DNA of 5,233 nucleotides from Rhodocyclales bacterium (GTDB lineage Bacteria > Pseudomonadota > Gammaproteobacteria > Burkholderiales > Rhodocyclaceae): contig JAJTBM010000238.1 in NCBI GenBank assembly GCA_021286885.1, forward strand, positions 1 to 5,233, given 5' to 3'. Positions within the stretch are counted from its first letter, which is position 1, and each line of letters opens with the position of its first letter. This document shows, piece by piece, positions 1 to 5,233 of this stretch. The position numbers and the translations under genes were made by a program. The notes under the pieces were generated by a model, which did not search any database, was not told where the DNA came from, and saw nothing but the letters and a program-made list of their open reading frames with translations.

Positions 1-1
1 C

Positions 2-526
2 CTGCCCACCTGGGGACTGACCCAGGCGGCCAAGGCCGCCTTCGACACCCTGCGCCCTGCCGGGGTGCTGCCCCTGGATTCCTTCCATCAAGTCGGCGTC
101 AAGCTCTATCTGCACGCCTTCCCCTCGGGTCATAGCTGCACGGCCTTCCTGGTGGCGGCCTTGCTGGTGCTGGGCTGGCCCACGCCGGCCAAACGCCTGC
201 ACGTGGCCCTGATCGCCCTGCCCTGGGCCGGGCTGGTGGCCCTGTCGCGCATTGCGGTGGGGGCCCACTGGCCGGTGGATGTGCTGGGCGGCGCGGCCCT
301 GGGCTGGCTGGCCGGGGGCTTGGGGCTGGACATCACCGCCCGCTGGCGTTTCTGGGAAGCACAAGGCCGGCGCCCCATTGCGGCCCTGGTGATGGGCGCC
401 AGCCTGGCGCTGCTGTTCATCGACCTGGGCTACCCTGAGGCTCGCCTGTTCCAGATCGCGCTGGCCTCCTGGGGCATCGGCGGGGCCGCCTCGGCCCTGG
501 GGCAAGACCTGCGTAAAACGCGATGA
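2..526 (+). CDS. PAP2-family membrane phosphatase, 5' end outside the window
   Basis: The reading frame is open from nt 2, so the gene starts upstream; 174 codons are visible before the TGA at 524-526. All three signature motifs of the PAP2 / type 2 phosphatidic acid phosphatase family are present. KX6RP is KAAFDTLRP at visible residues 11-19 (nt 32-58), PSGH is at residues 41-44 (nt 122-133), and SRX5HX3D is SRIAVGAHWPVD at residues 82-93 (nt 245-280). The motif histidines and aspartate form the known catalytic site of the family. Hydrophobic segments lie between and after the motifs, at about 45-59, 67-87, 93-111, 124-140 and 150-165, fitting a polytopic inner-membrane enzyme acting on the periplasmic side. 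Known substrates of the family include undecaprenyl pyrophosphate, phosphatidylglycerophosphate, phosphatidic acid and lipid A phosphates; the sequence does not choose between them. A GTG at nt 65 would remove KX6RP and cannot be the true start. The stop overlaps the next ATG, suggesting translational coupling. Family call is firm; substrate unknown. Confidence 0.93.
   Translation: MPTWGLTQAAKAAFDTLRPAGVLPLDSFHQVGVKLYLHAFPSGHSCTAFLVAALLVLGWPTPAKRLHVALIALPWAGLVALSRIAVGAHWPVDVLGGAALGWLAGGLGLDITARWRFWEAQGRRPIAALVMGASLALLFIDLGYPEARLFQIALASWGIGGAASALGQDLRKTR
511..526 (+). other. Stop/start overlap with GCGTAAAA context (PAP2 to UPF0104 junction)
   Basis: ATGA at 523-526 joins the start of gene 2 to the stop of gene 1, the classic layout for translational coupling. 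The 16 bases ending in this ATGA match 14 of 16 bases at 2562-2577, the start of gene 4. Both have GCGTAAAA, four variable bases, then ATGA, and in both an in-frame TAA sits nine bases before the ATG. No Shine-Dalgarno-like purine run occurs in the 20 bases upstream. Confidence 0.5.
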
Positions 527-1476
527 ATCTCAAACGACTGCTCGCCATTGGCGCATCCCTCGGGCTCCTGGCCTGGCTATTCTCCGATAACCGTTGGCAG
601 GGCCTGGGGGCCGTGCTGGCCCGCCTGGACGCCCTCACCCTGGGCCTGTGCGTGGCCGGTTTTGCGCTCTCCTATTCGCTGCGTGCGCTGCGGGTGTGGG
701 ACGAGTTCCGCGCCCTGGGGGGTGGCTTTGGCGCCTGCCTGCGCATCGTGCTGATCCACAGCGCGATGATCAACGTGCTGCCCTTCCGGGGTGGCGAGGC
801 GGTGTTCCCGGTGCTGCTGCGCCAGGTTTTTGGGGTGAGCCTGCCCCGGGCCCTGGCCACCCTGTTCTGGTTCCGGCTGCAGGACGCCTTCGTGGTGATG
901 GCCCTGGGTGCCCTGGTGTGGCCCGGCCTGCCCTTGCCCCTGCGGGTGGCCGCTGTCGCTGGGGTGCTGGGGCTGGCCTGGTGGCTGCCCCGCTGGGCCC
1001 GGGCGCCCCATGCCTGGAACGAACAAACGGGCTGGACCCGCAAGCTCGCCAAGCTGCGCGACGCCTTTGCCGAAAGTACCCGCCACGCCCGCTACGGCTG
1101 GCTGTGGACCTGGGCCAACTGGTCGGTGAAACTGGCCGCCCAGGCCACCCTGCTCGCGGCCCTGCTGCCCGATGCCCTCAATGTGGGCGCAGCGGGCGCC
1201 CTGGGGGCCGAACTCGCCGCCATCCTGCCCGTGCAGGGGGTGGCCGGCTTTGGCACCTATGAAGCGGGTGCCGCCGCCGCCCTGCTGCCCCACGGCCATG
1301 CCTTGCCGGCGGGCCTGCAAGTGGCCCTGGCCCTGCACCTGTTTGTGATTGCCTGCTCGGTGAGCGCGGGCGCGGTGGCCTGGCTGTTTCCCGGCCCCCG
1401 TGTGGGCGCGGCCCACAACGCCGCCCCTGCCGCCCCCGATTCCGCCCCCGTCGCCAAAGACGCGGCGCAACCCTGA
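523..1476 (+). CDS. UPF0104 / LPG-synthase-TM-like flippase-type membrane protein
   Basis: This 317-residue protein is hydrophobic almost throughout, with about 7-8 predicted membrane segments. It matches the UPF0104 / lysylphosphatidylglycerol-synthase transmembrane family (the TIGR00374 flippase-like group). Visible signatures are NVLPFRGGEAVF at residues 84-95, FRLQDAF at 117-123, and LPVQGVAGFGTYEAG at about 235-249. These correspond to the family's conserved P-x-R-x-GE, ER-x-x-D and PGG-x-G-x-x-E regions. No soluble aminoacyl-transferase domain follows, so it is not a full MprF. Relatives are proposed to move lipids or lipid-linked sugars across the membrane, mostly without biochemical proof. 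A cytoplasmic loop rich in basic residues sits near 165-190. Residues 294-317 form an Ala/Pro-rich tail with no further membrane segment. The ATG at 523 is supported by an in-frame TAA at 514-516 just upstream; it overlaps the PAP2 stop by 4 nt and has no Shine-Dalgarno. Position between a lipid phosphatase and a polyprenyl-phosphate glycosyltransferase fits lipid-carrier handling, which is inference. Confidence 0.87.
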   Translation: MNLKRLLAIGASLGLLAWLFSDNRWQGLGAVLARLDALTLGLCVAGFALSYSLRALRVWDEFRALGGGFGACLRIVLIHSAMINVLPFRGGEAVFPVLLRQVFGVSLPRALATLFWFRLQDAFVVMALGALVWPGLPLPLRVAAVAGVLGLAWWLPRWARAPHAWNEQTGWTRKLAKLRDAFAESTRHARYGWLWTWANWSVKLAAQATLLAALLPDALNVGAAGALGAELAAILPVQGVAGFGTYEAGAAAALLPHGHALPAGLQVALALHLFVIACSVSAGAVAWLFPGPRVGAAHNAAPAAPDSAPVAKDAAQP

Positions 1477-1490
1477 TTGATACTTCAAGA

Positions 1491-2543
1491 ATGACCATGA
1501 CCGCATCTCCGCTCCCGCCCGCCGTCGCCCAGATCCCCGACGATCTGCCGCCCCATCGCCTGTCGGTGGTGGTGCCCCTCTACAACGAGGAAGACAACGT
1601 CGCCCCCCTGCTGGAACGCATTCACCTGGCCCTCACCGGCTACCCCTACCCCTGGGAAGTGGTGATCGTGGATGATGGCAGCGCCGACCGCACCGTCGAA
1701 AACCTCGAAAAGGCGGCCAAGCACTACGGCCCCCATGTGCGCATCGTGGCCCTGATGCGCAACTTCAAGCAGACCGCCGCCATGCAGGCGGGCATCGACG
1801 CAGCCCGGGGTGATGTGATCGTCACCATGGACGGTGACCTGCAGAACGACCCCGTGGACATCCCGCGCATGGCCGGGCGCCTGCTGCGCGAAGATCTGGA
1901 TCTGGTGGCCGGCTGGCGCAAGAACCGCAAGGACGGGATGGTGCTGCGCAAGATCCCATCCAAGATCGCCAACCGGCTGATCGCCAACATCACCGGGGTC
2001 AAGCTGCAGGACTACGGCTGCTCCCTCAAGGCCTTCCGCGCCAGCGCCATCAAAAACGTGCGCCTGTACGGCGAGATGCACCGTTTCATTCCCGCCTGGC
2101 TGGCCACCGTGACCACGCCGCGCAAGATCGCCCAGGAAGAAGTCACCCACCACGCCCGGGTGTTTGGCGAATCCAAGTACGGCATCTCCCGCACCTTCCG
2201 GGTGATCCTGGATCTGATCTTTGTTTACTTCTTCATGCGCTTCCGTACCCGTCCGGGCCACTTCTTTGGCGGGATCGGGCTGATGCTGGGCACAGTCGGC
2301 ATGGTCATTCTGGGCTACCTGGGCCTGCTCAAGCTGTTCACCGGCGCCTCCATCGGCACCCGCCCCCTGCTGTTTGGCGGCTTTTTCATGGTGATCGCGG
2401 GGGTACAGATGGTGACTTCCGGGGTGCTGGCCGAGCTGCTGACCCGGGTGTACTACGAGTCCGGGGTAAGCCAGGCCTATGTGGCCCGGGAATCCGCGCC
2501 CCTCACCGATGAGCAGGGCTGGTCCCAGCCCGACCAGGCCTGA
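1491..2543 (+). CDS. GT2 polyprenyl-phosphate sugar synthase (ArnC/GtrB/DPM1-like)
   Basis: This 350-residue protein has an N-terminal GT-A catalytic domain and two C-terminal membrane helices, the usual design of bacterial enzymes that move a sugar from a nucleotide donor to undecaprenyl phosphate. Visible motifs in order are VVVPLYNEEDN (26-36), VDDGSADRT (60-68), MRNFKQTAAMQAG (89-101), the metal-binding DGDLQNDP (114-121), GWRKNRKD (141-148), DYGCSLKAFR (174-183) and FGESKYG (225-231). Membrane segments lie at about 256-280 and 292-316. Length is close to E. coli ArnC (322 residues) plus a longer N-terminus of about 22 polar/Pro-rich residues. The gene starts 14 nt after gene 2; a second ATG at 1497 (residue 3) is an alternative start, and only AAGA directly before the first ATG resembles a ribosome site. 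The sugar cannot be read from the sequence: glucose, mannose, GlcNAc-type or 4-amino-arabinose-type donors are possible. No arnA, arnB or arnD homologue is present, so the name arnC is not justified. Confidence 0.93.
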   Translation: MTMTASPLPPAVAQIPDDLPPHRLSVVVPLYNEEDNVAPLLERIHLALTGYPYPWEVVIVDDGSADRTVENLEKAAKHYGPHVRIVALMRNFKQTAAMQAGIDAARGDVIVTMDGDLQNDPVDIPRMAGRLLREDLDLVAGWRKNRKDGMVLRKIPSKIANRLIANITGVKLQDYGCSLKAFRASAIKNVRLYGEMHRFIPAWLATVTTPRKIAQEEVTHHARVFGESKYGISRTFRVILDLIFVYFFMRFRTRPGHFFGGIGLMLGTVGMVILGYLGLLKLFTGASIGTRPLLFGGFFMVIAGVQMVTSGVLAELLTRVYYESGVSQAYVARESAPLTDEQGWSQPDQA

Positions 2544-2561
2544 GCCTGGCCCCTGACCCAC

Positions 2562-2577
2562 GCGTAAAATCCGATGA
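2562..2577 (+). other. Second copy of the GCGTAAAA start-codon context (gene 4)
   Basis: This is the partner of the 16-base element at 511-526, with two mismatches in the four bases before the ATG. Here it is in a noncoding gap, whereas the first copy lies in the last codons of the PAP2 gene, so shared coding constraint does not explain the match. It could be a shared translation-initiation context, a short promoter-like element or coincidence. Confidence 0.3.
2565..2570 (+). promoter_or_regulatory. Possible -10 box (TAAAAT) just before gene 4
   Basis: TAAAAT lies four to nine bases upstream of the ATG of the ArnT-like gene, inside the largest gap (30 nt) of the cluster. It resembles a sigma-70 -10 hexamer, and a transcript from it would start at or next to the ATG and so be nearly leaderless. 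No good -35 is visible at the expected spacing (around nt 2542-2547). The TAA of the same string is the in-frame stop that fixes the gene 4 start, so its presence may have no promoter meaning. Weak call. Confidence 0.22.
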
Positions 2578-4136
2578 GCCGCTTTGACAACGCCGGCCCC
2601 GGCCTGGCGGGCACCCCGCTGGCCCGCCTGATCCTGGCCCTGCCCCTGATCGCCTTCCTGCTGCGCCTGGGGGGCGCCCCCCTGTTCGACGTGGACGAGG
2701 GCGCCTTCTCGGAAGCCACCCGGGAAATGTTCCAGCGCAACGACTTTCTATTCACTTATCTGAACGGAAACCCGCGCTTCGACAAGCCGATTCTGGTGTA
2801 TTGGTTCCAGGCGGTGGGCTACCTGATCTTCGGGGCCAGCGAGTGGGCCTTCCGGCTGCCCTCGGCCCTGGCGGCCATCACCTGGAGCTACGCCACCTAC
2901 TTTTTTACCCGCCGCCGCTTTGGCGAAAACGCCGGCCTGCTGGCCCTGGCCGTGGCGAGCACGGCCCTCGGCCCCTTTGCCATTGGCCGCGCCGCCACTG
3001 CCGACGGGCTGCTCAACTGCATCCTGGCCCTGACCCTGTTTGATCTGTGGCGCCACCTGGAAAGCGGCCGCAAGACACCCCTGCTGCGTGCCTATGTGCT
3101 GATGGGCCTGGGCGCCCTCACCAAGGGCCCGGTGGCCCTGATCGTGCCCGGAGCCGTGACCTGTCTGTATTGCCTGAGCCAGGGCGACGGGCGCCGCTGG
3201 CTGAAGATGATCGCCAACCCGCTGGGCTGGCTGCTGCTGGTGGGCATTGCCGCCCCCTGGTACTGGCACGCCTACCAGACCCACGGGATGGACTTCATCA
3301 ACGGCTTCATCATGAAGCACAACGTCCAGCGTTTTTCCGGCTCCCTGGAAGGCCACGGGGGCAGCGCTTTCTACTACCTGATCGCCGTGCCCCTGCTGCT
3401 GCTGCCCTGGAGCGGGCTGCTGGGAGTGGCCCTGGGCCAACTGCGGGCCGACTGGAAATCGCCCCTCGAGCGCTTTCTGTGGATCTGGTTCGGCTTTGTG
3501 CTGGTGTTCTTTTCCCTGTCGGGCACCAAGCTGCCCCACTACGTGCTCTACGGTTGCACGCCCCTGTTTGCCCTGATCGGCCTGCATGCCCACCGGGCGC
3601 GCCGGGTGTGGCCCCACTTTGTGCTGCCCGGGCTGCTGCTGGTGCTGTTTGCCGCGCTGCCCACGATTCTTGATCTGCTCTCCCACAGCAGCCTGGGGGA
3701 TGCCTTTTACCGGGCCCAGTTCTCCCGCGCCCTGGAAGTGGGCGATTACACCTACCTTGCCCTCACCGGCGCCACCCTGCTGGGCTGGGTGGTGTATGTC
3801 ACCCTGAGCAAGGCCGCCCTGGTTCAGCGCCTGGTCGTCACGGCCAGCACCCTAGTGGTGCTGCTCGCGGGCCTGGTGGTGCCCTTTGCGGGCGAAGTGG
3901 CCCAGGGGCCGGTCAAGGCCGCAGGCCTCAAGGCCGCCGAGATCAAGGATAGCAACGTGATCTTCTGGCGCTTCACCACCGCCCCGAGCTTCAGCGTGTA
4001 TCGGCAAGACATCACCCTCAAGGGCGAACCTGCCGGCGGCACGGTGGCCCTGGTGCGCACCGACCGGCTCGACCCCGAAGAAAAGGTCGAGATCCTGTTC
4101 AAGCAGGGCGGTGTCGCCCTGGTGAAATTCAAGTAA
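2574..4136 (+). CDS. ArnT-like GT39 family glycosyltransferase
   Basis: This 520-residue polytopic protein is a GT-C fold enzyme of the ArnT / PMT (GT39) family, which uses polyprenyl-phosphate sugars on the periplasmic face. The first helix (about 16-33) is followed by the catalytic periplasmic loop FDVDEGAFSEATREM (38-52), where D41-E42 matches the essential acidic pair of the family. Next come RFDKPILVYWF (68-78), GRAATADGLLN (138-148), GALTKGPVALIVPG (180-193) and LSGTKLPHYVL (315-325), all characteristic ArnT-type motifs. Around eleven to thirteen membrane segments are expected. After the last one, about residues 430-520 form a hydrophilic tail of the kind placed in the periplasm in ArnT. 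Length is near the family norm (about 550). The ATG is fixed by an in-frame TAA at 2565-2567; there is no Shine-Dalgarno. It follows the GT2 gene by 30 nt, and that enzyme is the obvious source of its lipid-linked donor (inference). Acceptor could be lipid A, another glycan or a protein. Substrate is unknown, so no arnT symbol is assigned. Confidence 0.92.
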   Translation: MSRFDNAGPGLAGTPLARLILALPLIAFLLRLGGAPLFDVDEGAFSEATREMFQRNDFLFTYLNGNPRFDKPILVYWFQAVGYLIFGASEWAFRLPSALAAITWSYATYFFTRRRFGENAGLLALAVASTALGPFAIGRAATADGLLNCILALTLFDLWRHLESGRKTPLLRAYVLMGLGALTKGPVALIVPGAVTCLYCLSQGDGRRWLKMIANPLGWLLLVGIAAPWYWHAYQTHGMDFINGFIMKHNVQRFSGSLEGHGGSAFYYLIAVPLLLLPWSGLLGVALGQLRADWKSPLERFLWIWFGFVLVFFSLSGTKLPHYVLYGCTPLFALIGLHAHRARRVWPHFVLPGLLLVLFAALPTILDLLSHSSLGDAFYRAQFSRALEVGDYTYLALTGATLLGWVVYVTLSKAALVQRLVVTASTLVVLLAGLVVPFAGEVAQGPVKAAGLKAAEIKDSNVIFWRFTTAPSFSVYRQDITLKGEPAGGTVALVRTDRLDPEEKVEILFKQGGVALVKFK

Positions 4137-4159
4137 GCCACCTGAGCCCCTACCCACCC

Positions 4160-5233
4160 ATGACTCAGCGCCTCCCCCGCTTTCTGCTGCTGGCCGGCAT
4201 CGCCTTCGCCCTCACCCTCTACCGGATCTGGGTCATCAACCACCTGGGCATCGATCTGTATGTGGATGAGGCCTATTACTGGGGCTGGTCCCAGGCCCTG
4301 GACTGGGGCTACTTCAGCAAGCCGCCGCTCATCGCCGCCCTGATTGGGGGGAGTACCGCCCTGCTGGGCAAGGGGCTGATCGCGGTCAAGCTGCCGTCCC
4401 TGCTGCTCTACCCCTTCACCGCCGGGATGCTCTACCTGCTCGGCAAGCGGCTCTACTCCGAAGAAGTGGGTTTCTGGGCCGGGCTGGGCTTTCTGTCCAT
4501 GCCCCTGGTGTCGGCCCTGGGGCTATTCGTCTCCACCGATGCGCCACTGCTGTTCTTCTGGTCGTGTGCCCTGTGGTTTTTGCTCAAGGGCCTGGACCAA
4601 GACCAGCGCGGCAACGGCTGGGGCGCCTGGCTGGCCCTGGGGGTGGTGCTCGGGCTGGGGCTCATGTCCAAATACACCATGGCCGCGTTTCTGCCCTCGG
4701 CCCTGCTCCTGCTGCTGATCGAAACCCGGCACCGGGTCTGGCTGGGACGCCCCCAGCCCTGGGTGGCGCTGGTGATCGCCGCCGCCATTCTGGCCCCCAA
4801 TCTGTACTGGAACTGGCAACACGACTTCCCCACCTTCCGCCACACCGCCGACATCACCCGTATCGGCCAGGGTGGCGGGCGTGGCTTCCATCCGGGGCAG
4901 CTCGGTGAATTCATCGGCGCCCAATGGGCCTCCATCGGCCCGGTGGCCGGCATTCTGCTGGGCTGGGCGCTGGTACGCTGGCGTCGCCTGTGGCTGGAGG
5001 CGCGCCACCGGCTGCTGCTGATCTTCACCGTTCCGCTGCTGCTGCTGGTGTCTTTCCAGGCCCTCACCGGGCGAGCCAACGGCAACTGGGCGGCGCCCAT
5101 TTTTGTGGGCGGGATGCTGCTCATCACCGGCGCCTTCTTCTACGACAAGCGCCGCTGGGTGGTAAGTGCGGTGATGGTGAATCTGCTGATCGCCACCCTC
5201 GCCTACCACTGGCCCGACGCCGCCCGGCTGAGC
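4160..5233 (+). CDS. Second GT39 family glycosyltransferase, 3' end outside the window
   Basis: The frame is open from ATG 4160 to the window end (358 codons, no stop), so the C-terminal part is missing. It starts 23 nt after gene 4 and belongs to the same GT-C / PMT_2 superfamily but a different branch. After a first helix (about 8-26) comes a DEAYYW motif (36-41) with the acidic pair D36-E37, then DWGYFSKPPLIA (48-59), VSTDAPLLFFW (124-134), GLGLMSKYT (165-173), PNLYWNWQHDFPTF (213-226) and GRANGNWAAP (304-313). These are standard for bacterial GT39 proteins annotated as dolichyl-phosphate-mannose-protein mannosyltransferase-like. About eight or nine membrane segments are visible. No catalytic residue appears lost in the visible part. 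No Shine-Dalgarno is seen; the leader is C-rich (nt 4146-4159). Members transfer sugars from polyprenyl phosphate to lipids, glycans or proteins. It may share a donor with gene 4 or use a separate one; neither can be decided here. Confidence 0.9.
   Translation, partial: MTQRLPRFLLLAGIAFALTLYRIWVINHLGIDLYVDEAYYWGWSQALDWGYFSKPPLIAALIGGSTALLGKGLIAVKLPSLLLYPFTAGMLYLLGKRLYSEEVGFWAGLGFLSMPLVSALGLFVSTDAPLLFFWSCALWFLLKGLDQDQRGNGWGAWLALGVVLGLGLMSKYTMAAFLPSALLLLLIETRHRVWLGRPQPWVALVIAAAILAPNLYWNWQHDFPTFRHTADITRIGQGGGRGFHPGQLGEFIGAQWASIGPVAGILLGWALVRWRRLWLEARHRLLLIFTVPLLLLVSFQALTGRANGNWAAPIFVGGMLLITGAFFYDKRRWVVSAVMVNLLIATLAYHWPDAARLS

Noticed and set aside
1477..1490. TTGATA before the GT2 gene as a -35 promoter element
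   Set aside because: A -10 at normal spacing would fall near nt 1500-1505, inside the coding sequence, where ACCGCA-like bases do not resemble one. The 14-nt gap is more simply an operon junction.
577..1506. Long antisense open frame (309 codons) opposite the UPF0104 gene
   Set aside because: It has the same codon-register mirror effect and a low-complexity Gly/Gln/His-rich product; the sense frame carries the conserved family motifs.
1485..2561. Long antisense open frame (358 codons) opposite the GT2 gene
   Set aside because: It is in exact codon register with the sense gene, so its stops would require sense TTA, CTA or TCA codons, which this GC-rich gene avoids. The product is Gly/His/Gln-rich with no recognisable domain, whereas the sense frame has every GT2 motif.
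2748..3686. Long antisense open frame (312 codons) opposite the ArnT-like gene
   Set aside because: It is a codon-register shadow ending at a rare sense CTA codon (2748-2750), and the product is Gln/Gly-rich and featureless.
1491..4136. Naming genes 3 and 4 arnC and arnT
   Set aside because: Family resemblance is clear but the Arn sugar-nucleotide genes are absent here, and many GT2/GT39 pairs use other sugars.
4137..4159. Possible terminator between the two GT39 genes
   Set aside because: The 23-nt C-rich gap has no inverted repeat and no T-run.
5030..5052. CTG trinucleotide run in the second GT39 gene
   Set aside because: It encodes consecutive leucines of a membrane helix in a genome that prefers CTG; short and fully explained by codon use.
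4453..5209. Antisense open frames of 224 and 228 codons opposite the second GT39 gene, and a 114-codon + frame at 4564-4908
   Set aside because: All lie within a continuous 358-codon sense frame with clear GT39 motifs; their compositions are low-complexity or Arg/Pro/Ser-rich, typical of GC-rich shadow frames.
1..5233. Recurrent GCCCTGG-type octamers throughout the window as a possible Chi or segregation motif
   Set aside because: They fall in one reading register as Ala-Leu or Ala-Leu-Gly/Ala codons in hydrophobic helices, so codon and amino-acid bias explain them.

Overview
This is high-GC DNA (roughly two thirds G+C by eye, not computed). Codon choice is strongly biased to CTG, GCC, CCC and GGC, and TTA, CTA and TCA are nearly absent. 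Coding density is close to 100% and every gene is on the + strand. Composition and the style of the proteins suggest a proteobacterium, most likely a betaproteobacterium (a Rhodocyclales-like lineage is a guess). No marker gene in the window fixes the taxonomy.

Layout: (1) nt 2-526, the 3' part of a PAP2-family membrane phosphatase with all three catalytic motifs visible; (2) nt 523-1476, a UPF0104 / LPG-synthase-TM-like integral membrane protein, overlapping gene 1 by 4 nt; (3) nt 1491-2543, a family 2 glycosyltransferase of the polyprenyl-phosphate sugar synthase type with two C-terminal membrane segments; (4) nt 2574-4136, an ArnT-like GT39 (GT-C fold) glycosyltransferase; (5) nt 4160 to the window end, the first 358 residues of a second, divergent GT39 protein. 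Gaps between genes are -4, 14, 30 and 23 nt, so this looks like one operon running off both ends of the window. No stretch over 300 nt lacks a gene. I see no RNA genes, mobile elements, CRISPR arrays or clear terminators.

A working model (inference): the GT2 enzyme charges undecaprenyl phosphate with one sugar on the cytoplasmic face. The lipid-linked sugar is moved across the inner membrane, possibly with help from the UPF0104 protein. One or both GT39 enzymes then transfer the sugar to a periplasmic acceptor such as lipid A, another glycan or a protein. The PAP2 enzyme could recycle the polyprenyl carrier or dephosphorylate a lipid acceptor. The parts list resembles the ArnC/ArnT branch of lipid A modification, but no Arn sugar-nucleotide genes are present here, so sugar and acceptor are unknown. 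The individual families are well known. The open points are the combination, the paired GT39 enzymes, and a shared GCGTAAAA start-codon context at genes that lack Shine-Dalgarno sequences.
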